NCBI GenBank assembly: GCA_009801085.1
Contig: VNWV01000009.1
Coordinates: 672,501-736,500 of the forward strand
DNA from: Lasiodiplodia sp. COLG20
Lineage: Eukaryota > Ascomycota > Dothideomycetes > Botryosphaeriales > Botryosphaeriaceae
Direction of reading: 5' to 3'
Length of the DNA stretch: 64,000 nucleotides
In this document: positions 1 through 10,763 of the stretch, piece after piece
Layout of the letters: every line of letters begins with the position of its first letter
How positions within the stretch are numbered: position 1 is the first letter of the stretch
Made by a program: the position numbers and the translations under genes
Notes under the pieces: model-generated
The model's database searches: none
Seen by the model: the letters and a program-made list of their open reading frames with translations, nothing else
Told to the model about the DNA's origin: nothing

Positions 1-702
1 AGGCCGGCGGAGCTGTGCGGCTGAGCCTGCTGCAAAGGACGCGCGCGGGACTGCGGGTGCGCCCATTCGTGCCTTGGGAGGGGTTGGGGCCAGAAGGACG
101 CAAGAGGGCGTGCCGGCGACGAACGAGATGCTCCAACCCCCACGGGTTCGCTGCACGCCGGTCGTCGCAATCTCGCGCGCAAAAGCAAGCACGGTCGAAT
201 CCGGGCGTCCCGCAGGCGGGGGCAGGCGCGACGGCTGCTGGAGAGGTCGAGCGGAGACGAGGCAAACAGAGCCGCCAGCAGGCAGCAAGCTGGGCGGGTT
301 GTGCACCACCGTCCTGGGGTGAAATGTCTTGGGCGGCTGATGCCTGGAGCAGCCCTCGGCTGTTGGCCCCCATGCTCTTATCCATTGGACGACGCTGCAC
401 CAGCACACGCACTGAGCGCCCAGTGGGGCGATGCACATTTTTATTATCCATACCGACGGCTAGCTATCGTTAGACAAAGGAGGCTCTGCTGGCGCTCCGG
501 CTCGAGTGTGCCTTGTCTGCCCCAGGCCGGCTGGCCTTCGATCATCCCGCATGCTGCCCTCGACCCGGAGCTTGGCATGCATGCGCGCGCGGGAACCACC
601 GGTCAGCCAAGGCACTGTGCGCTGCATGCTGTTTGCTGCTCCGCCCCGTCGCATTTGCGTGGCTGACCTGCAGCAGGCCAATGGCGACGGCTGCTATGAT
701 CT
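1..702. other. intergenic, downstream of EMC3
   Basis: This GC-rich stretch lies 3' of the EMC3 homologue. Several overlapping reading frames are open on both strands, but they start mostly at GTG, have biased low-complexity composition (Arg/Ala/Gly) and match no family I recognise. I see no gene here. Confidence 0.5.
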
Positions 703-1793
703 TCAGGTCAACTTCGCCAGCAGCCGCTCCTCGACGCCCTCCAGGATCCAATAGTGGTCCACCACCTCGAGGTTCTCCGCCTCGTTTTGAAACAGCTTGT
801 CCGGGTCCTGGTCTGGGCCCATCATCCCCGCAGGGTTCATCTGCGCCATCTGCTGCGTCACTTGGCTTGCAGCTGCGGGAGTTTGCTGTTAGCTTCCGGG
901 CAACCAGGACCCTGCGGGTGCCATGACGTACCGTTGTTGCTGCCCAGAATGAAGTTGTAGACGGGCTGCAGTCCAAAGAGTGTCAGGAAGTACCACGACA
1001 AGCTCGACACCCATTGCACGTCAAGGTCGCGTGTACCCACGCCCGATTGGAGCATCGACTTGAACTGCGGCGTCAACGGGAAGGGCAGCTTCACTGTCAC
1101 CAGGTCAGCCGAGAACATCGCCCCGTCACGTTTGGGGCCATTTTGTATCATGTTGCAACGGCGGCCATTCGCCCTGGCAGACCCCCAATTCCTCGTGTAT
1201 ACCTGCCACTGTGCAACTGCTTCACCGGGAGCCACTTACAGATGACGAATCCTGAGAAGAAAGCATTGATCCATCCCATGATCAGTGTCTGCGGAACCAT
1301 CATGGCCACGTTGCCCTTCATTGCGCCCATCATGCCCTCCATTGCTGCGGGGTCGCTCATTGGGTTGGGTCTAGGCTTTCCTCTGGCTTCAGGATCGGCA
1401 AGGAAGGCACCGTCCTTGAAGGCAGATACGAGGTAACTCTTCCGGCTCTGGAACGACGACGGGGACAGGACATTGCTGTTGGAACGCAGGTTGACGCCGC
1501 GCATGAGTGAGCGGTGCTCGCGCAGTTTCGGAAGAGTCTGCTTTTTGGGGGTTGTTTGCAGCAGCACCATCGCATAGTGTCGGAGGACGCCTGTGAGGAC
1601 CTGGAGAGGTCAGGAATGCGTGTGCATGTTCGCGGTCCACGGAGAAAGGCGTACCATGACCACCGTGATGGGCAACAAGATCCACCAACTGCATCGACTG
1701 TTAGCTTCTTCCAAGCCATGGTCTCGGTCAACGCTCGCGAGCATACAATAGGGAGGGATCCCGATGGATCGTCTGCACCAGCGGCTGCGCCAT
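703..1793 (-). CDS. EMC3: ER membrane protein complex subunit 3 (EMC3)
   Basis: EMC3 is the Oxa1/YidC-superfamily subunit of the ER membrane complex, which inserts tail-anchored and weakly hydrophobic transmembrane segments. I read five exons: 1793-1747, 1688-1655, 1600-1240, 1093-932 and 860-703, giving 253 residues, the usual family size. The start ATG opens MAQPLVQTIHRDPSL, followed by the first membrane helix across introns 1 and 2 (FWWILLPITVV). Recognition rests on the KLPFPLTPQFKSMLQ block and on DVQWVSSLSWYFLTLFGL in exon 4, which match the conserved EMC3 cytosolic-membrane region; the Met-rich stretch before the second helix (EGMMGAMKGN) also fits. All junctions are GT-AG and keep frame. 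The gene is divergent from SPC2 with 246 bp between the start codons. Confidence 0.93.
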
Positions 1794-2039
1794 GATGCCG
1801 AACGTTGGGCCGGTCGTGTTGTAGAGCTCGAGGTTGGTCTGCGATGGAGGAAGGCAGCGCCGTGAAGTGGATCATTGGAAGGCGCGGGCGCGGCTCCGGC
1901 AGGGATCCGCGGCCGGAAGCTCCGTGAGAACACCTTGTGCTTCAACCGTCAACAGACCGTTCCATGCAACCTCGCGCACCAGAGCTCTGCACCAGGTCTG
2001 CTCACTGCTTGAGCCAATTATTCTTCAAACATCGCAACC

Positions 2040-2824
2040 ATGCCTGAACAGCAGAAAATCGCAGTCTATTCCATCCCCGGTATGACGCATCCCCGCTAGA
2101 ATCTACCATCCAACGCGAACGCTGACGCTCCGCATACAGACCTCAAGAACACTACCGATGATGCGCTGCCCAACTATTTAAACTCGCTCAAGTTCCGTCA
2201 GTTTCATGGGCTGACGGACGTACGCCTCGCTCTCGGCTACACGGCCGTCATCATCGCCGGCGCTCTCTTCTACTTCGACTACAAGTTCGGCTGGGATGCT
2301 ACAAAGGCATACACCGGACCCGCTGTGGTGGCATACTTTGTTCTGAACAGTGCTTTCATGTACTGGATGTACTTTGTGGAGAAGGGCATGGTGTACTCGG
2401 GTGAGAAGGATGGCGTGAAGGTATGCAACCCACAAAGTCCAGACGGATGCAATTGGGAAACGCTACTGACAATCCGCAGCTGGAGATTGCTTCGCGAGTC
2501 GAGAAAAACATCCCGATCTACCACCTGACCGTCCGCTTCGCCTCGGGGGACAAGAAGAACGCCAAGAAGACACTGTGGCAGGAAATCCACATCAGCGCTC
2601 CTTTCACCCGCTGGTTCACGTCCGACGGTTTCTTCGCCACCAAGCCTTTCCAGCAGTTCATCGCGTCTGAGATCCCGATCGTCGGGCATGCGGATCCGAA
2701 CAACGTGGTCGAGGAGATTGGCCGCGGTTCCGGCTCCGCCAACGAGATCCGTGTGGACGGCAATGTCCAGGATGTGCTGAGCCAGCTGAAGGCCGCTGGC
2801 ACCAAAGCGAGGAGGAGGGGCTGA
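2040..2824 (+). CDS. SPC2: Signal peptidase complex subunit 2 (Spc2)
   Basis: Spc2 is a non-catalytic ER-membrane subunit of the signal peptidase complex that couples the enzyme to the translocon. Three exons (2040-2079, 2140-2420, 2480-2824) give 221 residues, normal for the family. The first exon is only 40 nt (MPEQQKIAVYSIP plus one base). Exon 2 carries the SPC25 domain start (LPNYLNSLKFRQFH) and two membrane segments (LALGYTAVIIAGALFYF and AVVAYFVLNSAFMYWMYFV). Exon 3 carries the cytosolic tail with LTVRFASG and the ending KARRRG. Splice sites are GT-AG and keep frame. It sits head-to-head with EMC3, another ER protein-biogenesis gene, so a shared promoter is possible. Confidence 0.92.
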
Positions 2825-3172
2825 GGAAGGATCTCGAGGAACGTGGAGGCGTTACGAGTTGTGGGACCTGGGTACCGATTGCTTGCATTGCTTTTTCTTC
2901 TATCTGATTCTTGGGCACGGCACGTATGAGCCTGGATTCATGCACGTTCGTTGCGGAGAGCCGCCACAATCAAGCGCAAGCTGAATGTCAAGAGCCGTCG
3001 TATTGCGCATTGCTACCCAAGACCAGGTTGGTATCTACATACAGAGCGACATGCTCGTCACAGCTATGAGCAAAAAAAAGATTCAAAGAAAACAAGTAAC
3101 CCCCGCGCCAAGACCATGCGCCTATGCTGCAGTGTGAATACATTTATGCCGTAATAGTCATCCAGTGTGGTT
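2825..3172. other. convergent intergenic region
   Basis: This is the 3' flank shared by SPC2 (+) and the uncharacterised gene (-). It contains an A-rich tract near 3066-3092 and no convincing coding potential. Confidence 0.5.
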
Positions 3173-4342
3173 TCACTCGTCAAGCTCCATCATGCTGAGC
3201 ATCTCCAATTCTGTTCTGACGACGCGTTCGAATTCTTCACGCTGGATTCCGGCCGATCGGGCCAATCTGTACAAGCTTTTAATATCGGTGCTGATATGCT
3301 GTTTGATGGCAACTTCGGCTTGAGAAGAAACTTCCGCCGCCTGCTCCATCCGCTCAATCGAGCCCGATAGCGAGGAAGCGGCCGATTCGGGGCGTGGGTG
3401 GTTGATCTCGTTGCTTGTGTTTTGTTGCGCGGGCGGCAGCGACGAATCGTACCCTCCCGGACCAAGGTTAGTCGACTCCGAGGGTTCGACCTGAGGCTGA
3501 CGCTCAGTAACCAGCGAGTTTCCATTGAGCGTGGACTGGATAGACTCGTCAACCTCTTCGTCCGGGTCGTGCGCATCCAACGCGGGCTGCACTTCCATGG
3601 CGTAGCGAGCGAAATACTCGAGCTCCGACGCTGACGGCATCTGCACGCTCGAGCCAGGCGCAGGGGAGCGCTTGGCAGGTGTTCTAGCAGGGGTTCTTCC
3701 TGGAGTCCTATCGTAAGAGTTCCAATAGTCGTCGTCGTCGTCGTCCTGCTCTTCTTGGTTGCCGTGCTGCTGCTGATAAGGCACGCTGCGGGCGTTGGGA
3801 CTGAGCGTGTCTTGGCGGAGAGCATCCCGAATGTACGCAACCTTGGAGCCCTCGTTGGCTTCGTCCATGCTGTCAAACCACTCGGTGCCATCGTCCATGT
3901 CCTCGAGAGCACGAAGTTCGGTGAGCCGCCACCCCGGGCCACCGCTGGACTCGTCCGTCATGCACCAGAGGTATATCGGCAAAAGTTTGAACTCCTCCAG
4001 CTCCAGTCTGGCCTCGAGGGTCTCCTCATCTCTCCGCCTGTATCGGACACCTTTCACGTCCTCAAACTCGATTTCGCCCGAGGATGGATGCGGCTCGATC
4101 TCGAGGTTTTCAACAACCTTCGGGAGGTTGCTGGCCCGTTCTTTGTCCCACGAGAGGAGGGGCAGCCATGACTCGTTCGGGCCGTTTGTGATGGAGAGAA
4201 GTTGAACACGCTGGCGTAGAATCGGCGAGAGAATGGGAAGCAGAGCCGGCGGGGGACGGGGGGACGCGAAGGCGGTCGGTAGGCATGCAAGGAGCGGAGG
4301 AAGCAGAGTTCGAGGCTCCGGAGGCGGGATGAACTGGACCAT
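3173..4342 (-). CDS. uncharacterised acidic protein, likely conserved in fungi
   Basis: I do not recognise this gene. It is a single uninterrupted frame of 389 residues from an ATG. The N-terminal half (about 1-165) looks folded: LPPLLACLP, QLLSITNGPNESWLPLLSWD, then a Glu-rich segment and LLPIYLWCMTDES, followed by an acidic WRLTELRALEDMDDG block. The middle (about 185-330) is disordered, with an Asp run (DDDDDDYWNSYDRTPGRTPA) and Ser/Pro-rich sequence. The C-terminal 60 residues (EVAIKQHISTDIKSLYRLARSAG, then a Glu-rich helix) look helical and may form a coiled coil. No signal peptide or membrane segment is evident. An overlapping frame at 4110-4823 on the same strand looks like a shadow. 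Function unknown. Confidence 0.75.
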   Translation of the reverse strand: MVQFIPPPEPRTLLPPLLACLPTAFASPRPPPALLPILSPILRQRVQLLSITNGPNESWLPLLSWDKERASNLPKVVENLEIEPHPSSGEIEFEDVKGVRYRRRDEETLEARLELEEFKLLPIYLWCMTDESSGGPGWRLTELRALEDMDDGTEWFDSMDEANEGSKVAYIRDALRQDTLSPNARSVPYQQQHGNQEEQDDDDDDYWNSYDRTPGRTPARTPAKRSPAPGSSVQMPSASELEYFARYAMEVQPALDAHDPDEEVDESIQSTLNGNSLVTERQPQVEPSESTNLGPGGYDSSLPPAQQNTSNEINHPRPESAASSLSGSIERMEQAAEVSSQAEVAIKQHISTDIKSLYRLARSAGIQREEFERVVRTELEMLSMMELDE

Positions 4343-6221
4343 TATCGTGGCTGAAGTTGTCGGTGGAGGTAGCGTGAGAAACGGCGGAGGATTTGAGGAG
4401 GGCGGGAGCTAGCAGATTGTCCTCGTGAAACAGTAGTAGGTGGGACGCAGCAGTCACATGCAGATCGACAGCTGTACAATTCTGCAGTTTCTGCTGAAGG
4501 ACGGAGGATTGTATGAGGGCAAAGGGAGTGGCGGGGTGCGAAGAAGAATAAAAGCCCCGGGCTAACGCTCGAGCCGGTGGGCAACGGGCAAAAGTCACAG
4601 GTGTTTGGTACCATCTCGAACCCCTCTGGATCCTTTCGCCCGCGCTGGGCCAGGCATGCAGCGGCCCATAATGACGCTTGCCGTCGATTTGCCGGACGCG
4701 GTCCGAGACATCCCTGTGCGCTCCAATCGTGAAGTGCCGCCCCAGGGTCCGTCCCACTGCGGAGACGAATCGCACGCGGGGGTTTGCTAGCCAGAGACGA
4801 GTCTCCGTCTTCATGGTGGCCATTATGTTCTACAGATGTGACGTGCAGCAGACGAAGCTGTCAAGCATTGTGCAAGCTTCTGAGCAGTATCGCACGAACC
4901 CCCCCAGTCATGCCAATGGGCGCGTATCTCGCGCCGCGTCCCGCTCGTGGAGCTATCCCCTGCATTGCTCCACTTGTCGCGCATGCACCTACTCCACACG
5001 AACGAGCGCGGTGCTCGAGCGTAGCTCCGTGTACCACCTCTTGTCCAGCAGTTGGGGAGAGTCGCCCGTCTTTGGGGAAGATTGAGCAGCGCTAGAAAGA
5101 AAAGGTCTGCATCGGGTTGCTCAACAAAAGCGGCGAGCGGAGCATTGCGGGCCGTGTCATTCGCGCAACAGGTGGGCGGCACCAGCTAGGAAAAGCCTCG
5201 GCGGAGGGGATGCGTCTTCACTCTGTATGAGTGCCTAAGGCAGACTCCGAAGCGGTACCCGGCACCCGGCGCGGCTGGAATGCTTGGCCACCTAGTCAGG
5301 AGAACCTCAGGCATTCAAAGCTGAGTCGACGACCAGTGTTGCTGCAACATCAAGCGCGGCGGATTAAAATGCCGAACGGACGTTGGTCGCGTCGGGTTGC
5401 CCAGCGGCATTCCATGGTGTTGCTACATAACACGGTCGCAGGGAGGCTGGGCCCGCTGCACTGCCCTGGAATAATATCCCAGAGGCAATCTCGTCGCGCA
5501 GTGATGGGTGGTGCTGTCGAGGATCGCCAGACCGGCTGCGGTTGCCGGCTCCACCGGCCGGCGGCAGTTGGAGAGCCTCATTAGGCAGGGCAGAGCGGAT
5601 CTTGCTGCGCTAGGCGTGGCTTTGAATTCTGAGCGGTTTCATCATTTCGCGTCCGCAGCGCTGTGCGGTGGCTGAGCCGGCTTTTCTGCACTTTGACGTC
5701 GGCCGCCCTGCGCAAAGTCTGCCTTGGAGGGTCGGGCCACGCTTGTCTGAGCTTTGCGCTGGTGCTTGTCGCTAAGCTCGAGGGCAATGGCGCCTGATGG
5801 ATCCGCAGGCAGGCTCCCGCAGCGCGATGTCTTGGCTCTCGCTCCAGCTGCTCGACGCCGCCTCGGGTCAGCCTCGCGTGGCCGCTGCGCCCGTGCTGTG
5901 ACACTCGGCCGGTCTGGTTAACTGGAAGCTCACTGCCCATGTCACCCTCAGACATGCCGTCTGCTGGCGTGCACCGCTTCAGCTTTCTAGAAAAGCAGCT
6001 GCCATCCTTGCCCAGCGCGCCTGTGCCTGACTGAGCCGCGGCTTCCCACCACTTCGCCAATCGCCTGCCCTACGACAAGCGCCCGCAAGCACGCCTCCGA
6101 CTGTCGCTCCGACATCTGAACTCCGCCATCCACAGTCGCGCGTCTTGGATCCTGCCCCGCCGCCGCACCCACAGATCGACGCGCGCACCTCTGCTGCCGG
6201 CGGCTAGATGCTAAATCTGTC
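4343..6221. other. long divergent upstream region
   Basis: This 1.9-kb region separates the uncharacterised gene (-) from the first C2H2 gene (+) and presumably holds both promoters and a long 5' leader. Reading frames up to about 240 codons exist on both strands but overlap each other, lack family resemblance and have no typical fungal intron pattern. The C-rich tract just before 6222 resembles a fungal leader. Confidence 0.45.
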
Positions 6222-9200
6222 ATGTCCCTGGTGGGCCCAGTGATCTCCGACAACAAGAATGCGCACACCCACGCCGACATCATGAACGACTTTCACTCGG
6301 CCTCTGCTTCTGCCGAGGCCTACCGCAACCCGCTCTACCGCCCCAGTCACTCGCGCAGCAGAAGCTCCCATAGTCGCACCTCTCAGCACTCGCCCGTCGA
6401 AGACATGTCCATGCCCTATCATGACAGCTCGATGCGCCTGCAACCCCTCGACTTTTCACAACCACAGCCAAACAACCCGTACCAGGATACGCAGATGGCA
6501 CAGCCCTCCTTCAACACCTCTGCTAACAACCTGTCTCCTTCCATTTCGTCCTATCATGAGCATACCACGCCCGAGACCCTTCTTTCAGATCCTGTCTACA
6601 CCGACATCAGCCAGTATACGACCCCGGGCCTCGACGACGACCTTCTTGAGGCCCAGGTGAACATGGAGTTTCTTTCTGTTGGTGCCATGAGCACCTTCAA
6701 CGCCAGCTTTCCCGACAGCTCCGTGGCCTCCCGGAATTCGTCCGGGCCCAGCAGCGTCAATGCTTCCAACAACAACCTCCTAGCTCCTACTTTCTCCGCA
6801 AGTTACGGGGGAGCTACACATCTGGTGTCGCCGAGTCTAACGACCCACTCAAGTCCAGGCTCTAGCAACGAATGTTTGGCAAATCCATCACTTGTTTCAG
6901 CATCAGCCCTCAATGGTAACGCCGCTCCAGGGTCGCTGACGCCTGGTATGGACGACCACTCGCACGGCATGCCGATACCACAGCAGCAACAAAGCCCGGC
7001 GCTAACGCCAAGTCCAGGTGGCGGCTACCTTGACGTCCCTCAGGACCGCTCGACGAACTTCCCAAGCCCTGTTGTCCGAATCGAGAACTTTAGCAGAGAC
7101 GAATCACCAGCTCGCACCGATCTCGACCGTGGTCTCGGTAACAAGCGATCCGGCAACCATCTGTCTCCGCATGACTTGGTAGAGTCAGACGATGACGAGC
7201 CTGGCCAGTCGTTCGTGCGGGAGGTTCCGATACGGACGGTGCAGGTCCCGGCACCGTTACGTGACGAGGATGGCTCATGGATCCGCAATTCCAGCTCCGA
7301 ACAGGCTGGACTACACCCTGATGTGCGGAAGGACATACAGGATCAATATGTTCCTACCCTGAAGGAACAGGAAGACCAACGTCTGATGGAAGAGAGAAAC
7401 CACGATGTCGCCGAATGGCTCACCAAGAGCGAAGTAGGGAGCGAAGCCGGCGGGCCCGAGAGCCGACCGCGCCGCAAGAAGCAATCAGCAGCCGGACGTC
7501 GGAGGGCACGTAGCACGAACGATATTCTATCTCGCTCAAAGGAAGGTTTGGGGGTCCAATTTCCTCTATTCAATATTCCCGGACCAGGCCTGCCCCTCAA
7601 CGTCGAATCGGAAGATGAAGATCTTGGAGCTTCCGAAGAAGACGACACCAGTGACGGCCCGGATTCCCCACCGGCTCAAGTCGACATCGAGCATGACGGG
7701 GATCAAGGCTCCTATTTCCCGCAGATGCCGTCCACCATGGAAGACGAAAACCTCCCGCCGCATGTCCGCCCATGGCGTGATGCTCCACGTCTTTCGGAGC
7801 CGTCTGAGGTGAAATACCAACCAGAAACGTCCAACGCTGCCATGATGAAGTTCCATCAGCGTGCTAGAGACCTGGAGACTGCCTCGCTGGCAGTGACCGT
7901 TGGCTCGCAGCGTCGTAGAAGCGAATCAGAGATCGGCAGTGTACGTCAAGCTGCCGGGATTTCGAAGGCCATCACCACGACCACTGAGGCGGGCAAGCCT
8001 AAAGAAAAGACACGTTCAAGGAAGGGGAGCCTATTGAATAATCTGAAACGTCATCCCAGCAATATCCTCAAACGCAAGGGTAGCCATCCAAGCCATCCTT
8101 CGCAACAGGGGACAGCTGCCCCATCACCACCAGCGCTGTCGCTCGAGACCTCGGTCAACGTCCCACCCGAGCGCACAAGCAGCTGGGGCCGGTCAAAGTC
8201 CCCAAAGCCCGACAGCAGCCCCACCGCCCTCTTCAAAGATCACGGAAGCCTCGCACCGTTTACATATGCGAAGAATCGCATACGCAGAAGTAGGAGCCGG
8301 AGTGATATCGGCAGTAAAACGCCAGGTCTGTCGGAGCTCATGCGCACACATGGTGGTCCACCGACATTGTCCTTGGTGACACCAGCGGACACGTCTGATG
8401 CTCAGAATCCTGCCTTTCGTGGTGCAGAGGGAAGTGGTGATGAGGACGATGGCGATTTTGACGAAGTTGGCGGAGTCACTATGGACCTCAAGGTCAGGTC
8501 AGATCCCATCATACCTACGATTGAAGGATTCCGTTCACACGCACGCTTGCTCAACCCACGGGTTGATGAATACATGGTCGAACGGATAGCCCAAGAGCAG
8601 CACCGGCGGTACAAGAAGTTGCTCGATCTTAAGGTCAAACACCTTAAAGCGGTCAAAGAGAAGAGCTGTGGGTCGAAGGGCTTCTGTGCCGATCTAGGAG
8701 GCCATCCCAAGATCCTTCCTCCGCCTGTGAATAAGAAGGATGGCGAGGCTCCCTTTGCTGGCTTCCAGATCGTTGTCTCCTCCGAAGACGAGATCGATGC
8801 GTCCGAGGAAGGCACCATCATACCGAAGCCACTCCCCCCCGGTTTCCCCATCCCGCCTGTCAGGCGCATGCCAGCCGAGTTTGAATGTCCGCTCTGTTTC
8901 AAGGTTAAGAAATTCTTCAAGCCCTCAGATTGGACTAAACATGTGTACGAAGATCTCCAGCCGTTCACGTGCACGTTTCCGAACTGCGGCGAGCCCATGT
9001 CGTTCAAGCGGAAAGCTGACTGGGTTCGGCATGAGGATGAAAGGCACCGTCAGCTCAAGAGATGGATTTGCGAACGGCAGGGCTGCGGGCATGTGTGCTA
9101 CCGCAAGGACAACTTTGTGCAGCATCTTGTACGTGAACACAAGGTACCAGAACCAAAGGCCAGGGTCGGGCGGGCGGCAAATGCACCAAGCAATGTGCAA

Positions 9201-9983
9201 ATCGACGTGGGCGCCTGGAAGACAGGGGGGGATGTCTTCGGAGGTGCGGGCGACATCTCAGACAAGATTTGGGCTTTGGTCGAGGCGTGCCGGCAGGACA
9301 CGCCCAAGCAACCGAGCCAGGAGCCGTGCCGCTTCTGCGGCAATATCTGTCCAACGTGGAAGAAACTGACGGTGCATTTGGCAAAGCACCTGGAGCAGAT
9401 CAGCCTGCCGATCCTGCCGTTGGTGGAGAACAAGCAGCTTTCGGCGGACAGCGTCATCAGCCCCGTGGAGAAGCGTCGGCCAAGGGCGGCTTCGTCTGCG
9501 GCTGAGAACGGGAAGCAGGAGAGCAGCGCCAACTCGAGTTACTCAAGCTACAACCAGGACGGGCCGCCGGCGAACGTCATGCACACATATCCGCCCCCGC
9601 AGTTCCAGCACTACGGACCTCAGGCTCCGGCGGCAGTGTCGTTCGGGGGCGACGTCGCATCGAGCTTCACGGTGCGGTCATACCCGCTGCCGGCGACGGC
9701 GAACGGCATGCGGCTCAACCCCAACCAGTACGGCTACCCGCCGTCGATCACGCCAATCACGGACATCGCAGCGGCCGGGCAGGTGTTCCATTCGCCGGTC
9801 GAGGCCGGGCCGTTCGGCAGCGAGCTGCCGACGAACCTCTATGCTTACAACGGGCCGATGGGGTCGGACTTCGCAACAATGGCGGGACAGGTGCAGGGCG
9901 AGCAGGTGAATGGCGGGCAGTACCAGCAGCCACCTTCTTCATACCCTAGGCAACGGCAGGGCTATCCAGATTACGAATATTGA
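6222..9983 (+). CDS. large C2H2 zinc-finger protein
   Basis: This is a single 1253-residue frame, probably a nuclear regulator. The first 400 residues are Ser/Pro/Asn-rich and look disordered, and a basic patch (RRKKQSAAGRRRAR) lies near residue 417. The zinc-binding part begins near 886: FECPLCFKVKKFF with a following WTKH, then TCTFPNCGEPMSFKRKADWVRH and a third unit CERQGCGHVCYRKDNFVQHLVREH. A separate finger, CRFCGNICPTWKKLTVHLAKH, lies near 1036. This spacing resembles a group of fungal C2H2 proteins of unknown target. The tail is Gln/Tyr/Pro-rich. The frame begins at MSLVGPV; an in-frame ATG at 6282 (MNDFHSA) is an equally plausible start. The target genes and process cannot be told from sequence. 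Confidence 0.85.
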   Translation: MSLVGPVISDNKNAHTHADIMNDFHSASASAEAYRNPLYRPSHSRSRSSHSRTSQHSPVEDMSMPYHDSSMRLQPLDFSQPQPNNPYQDTQMAQPSFNTSANNLSPSISSYHEHTTPETLLSDPVYTDISQYTTPGLDDDLLEAQVNMEFLSVGAMSTFNASFPDSSVASRNSSGPSSVNASNNNLLAPTFSASYGGATHLVSPSLTTHSSPGSSNECLANPSLVSASALNGNAAPGSLTPGMDDHSHGMPIPQQQQSPALTPSPGGGYLDVPQDRSTNFPSPVVRIENFSRDESPARTDLDRGLGNKRSGNHLSPHDLVESDDDEPGQSFVREVPIRTVQVPAPLRDEDGSWIRNSSSEQAGLHPDVRKDIQDQYVPTLKEQEDQRLMEERNHDVAEWLTKSEVGSEAGGPESRPRRKKQSAAGRRRARSTNDILSRSKEGLGVQFPLFNIPGPGLPLNVESEDEDLGASEEDDTSDGPDSPPAQVDIEHDGDQGSYFPQMPSTMEDENLPPHVRPWRDAPRLSEPSEVKYQPETSNAAMMKFHQRARDLETASLAVTVGSQRRRSESEIGSVRQAAGISKAITTTTEAGKPKEKTRSRKGSLLNNLKRHPSNILKRKGSHPSHPSQQGTAAPSPPALSLETSVNVPPERTSSWGRSKSPKPDSSPTALFKDHGSLAPFTYAKNRIRRSRSRSDIGSKTPGLSELMRTHGGPPTLSLVTPADTSDAQNPAFRGAEGSGDEDDGDFDEVGGVTMDLKVRSDPIIPTIEGFRSHARLLNPRVDEYMVERIAQEQHRRYKKLLDLKVKHLKAVKEKSCGSKGFCADLGGHPKILPPPVNKKDGEAPFAGFQIVVSSEDEIDASEEGTIIPKPLPPGFPIPPVRRMPAEFECPLCFKVKKFFKPSDWTKHVYEDLQPFTCTFPNCGEPMSFKRKADWVRHEDERHRQLKRWICERQGCGHVCYRKDNFVQHLVREHKVPEPKARVGRAANAPSNVQIDVGAWKTGGDVFGGAGDISDKIWALVEACRQDTPKQPSQEPCRFCGNICPTWKKLTVHLAKHLEQISLPILPLVENKQLSADSVISPVEKRRPRAASSAAENGKQESSANSSYSSYNQDGPPANVMHTYPPPQFQHYGPQAPAAVSFGGDVASSFTVRSYPLPATANGMRLNPNQYGYPPSITPITDIAAAGQVFHSPVEAGPFGSELPTNLYAYNGPMGSDFATMAGQVQGEQVNGGQYQQPPSSYPRQRQGYPDYEY

Positions 9984-10763
9984 TTTAGTTTTTCCTTGGT
10001 TTGCTTTCTTTTGTCGGGCGGGGGATTGGGGGTGTTCTGTTTGGCTGGCTTCTACGATATCCCCAGGGCTCATGACGTGGCGAACCCTTTCTAACGGCCG
10101 GGCGATACACAGCGGATAGGAATCTAGTTTTTTCTCTGGCAGGAATGGCATTCCTCGTCGTGAGGCGGGCCCGGATGCGGCAAGTCAGCTCGCATTCCGG
10201 CCCCCACGCGCGGCCCCCAACGAGTGCGGCTGCTTCTTCGAAGCTTCGCTGCAGGTACGCCGGGCGGGCAGCAGCGCAAAGGGCGCGAGGGCTCTGGAGA
10301 GCCGGAGGAGCCAGCAGGTGTGGTATGGGAGCGCTGCGACAAGTGGGCGGGCTGCGGCAGGCAGCAGGCAGCAAGCGTCTCTGCCTGCGCCCGTCACCCG
10401 CCGCTGGCCCCGGCAGCATCAGCATGCATGCGTGTGTCTACTTCCCGGCTGAGATCTGCCTTTGCTTTTTTTCTTCTGCTGCGCGCTGCAGCCCATCTCG
10501 CACAGCCTCCCACGTCCGCGCCCTTTCGTCACACCGGCCTCCCGCCCAACCCACGCCAGCCCTCTGCATGCTTCCCTGAGCCCGCGAGGCCAGGCGGTGA
10601 AGGCGGCGGAAAGTACTAATGCGCCCAGCGGCTCGCAACCACTGCTCCCCGCACAATCCACCAAGGCTCGCGACCATTTCTTTCATGGCTCTCGCGCCGG
10701 CCGCCCTGCTCCGCGGCGCAGCCCTGTTCTAGCAGCACGTTAGCGCTAGCCTGGTCACTCGCC
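9984..10763. other. intergenic between two C2H2 genes
   Basis: This holds the 3' flank of the first C2H2 gene and the leader of the second, both on the + strand. It is GC-rich with CT-rich stretches. No coding sequence is supported. Confidence 0.45.

Noticed and set aside
4110..4823. Long open frame (237 codons) on the - strand overlapping the uncharacterised gene
   Set aside because: It overlaps a better-supported frame of the same strand, has arbitrary composition and no family resemblance.
5581..6060. Open frame of 159 codons upstream of the first C2H2 gene
   Set aside because: Arg/Ser/Gln-rich with no motifs; overlapped by frames on both strands, typical of GC-rich noncoding sequence.
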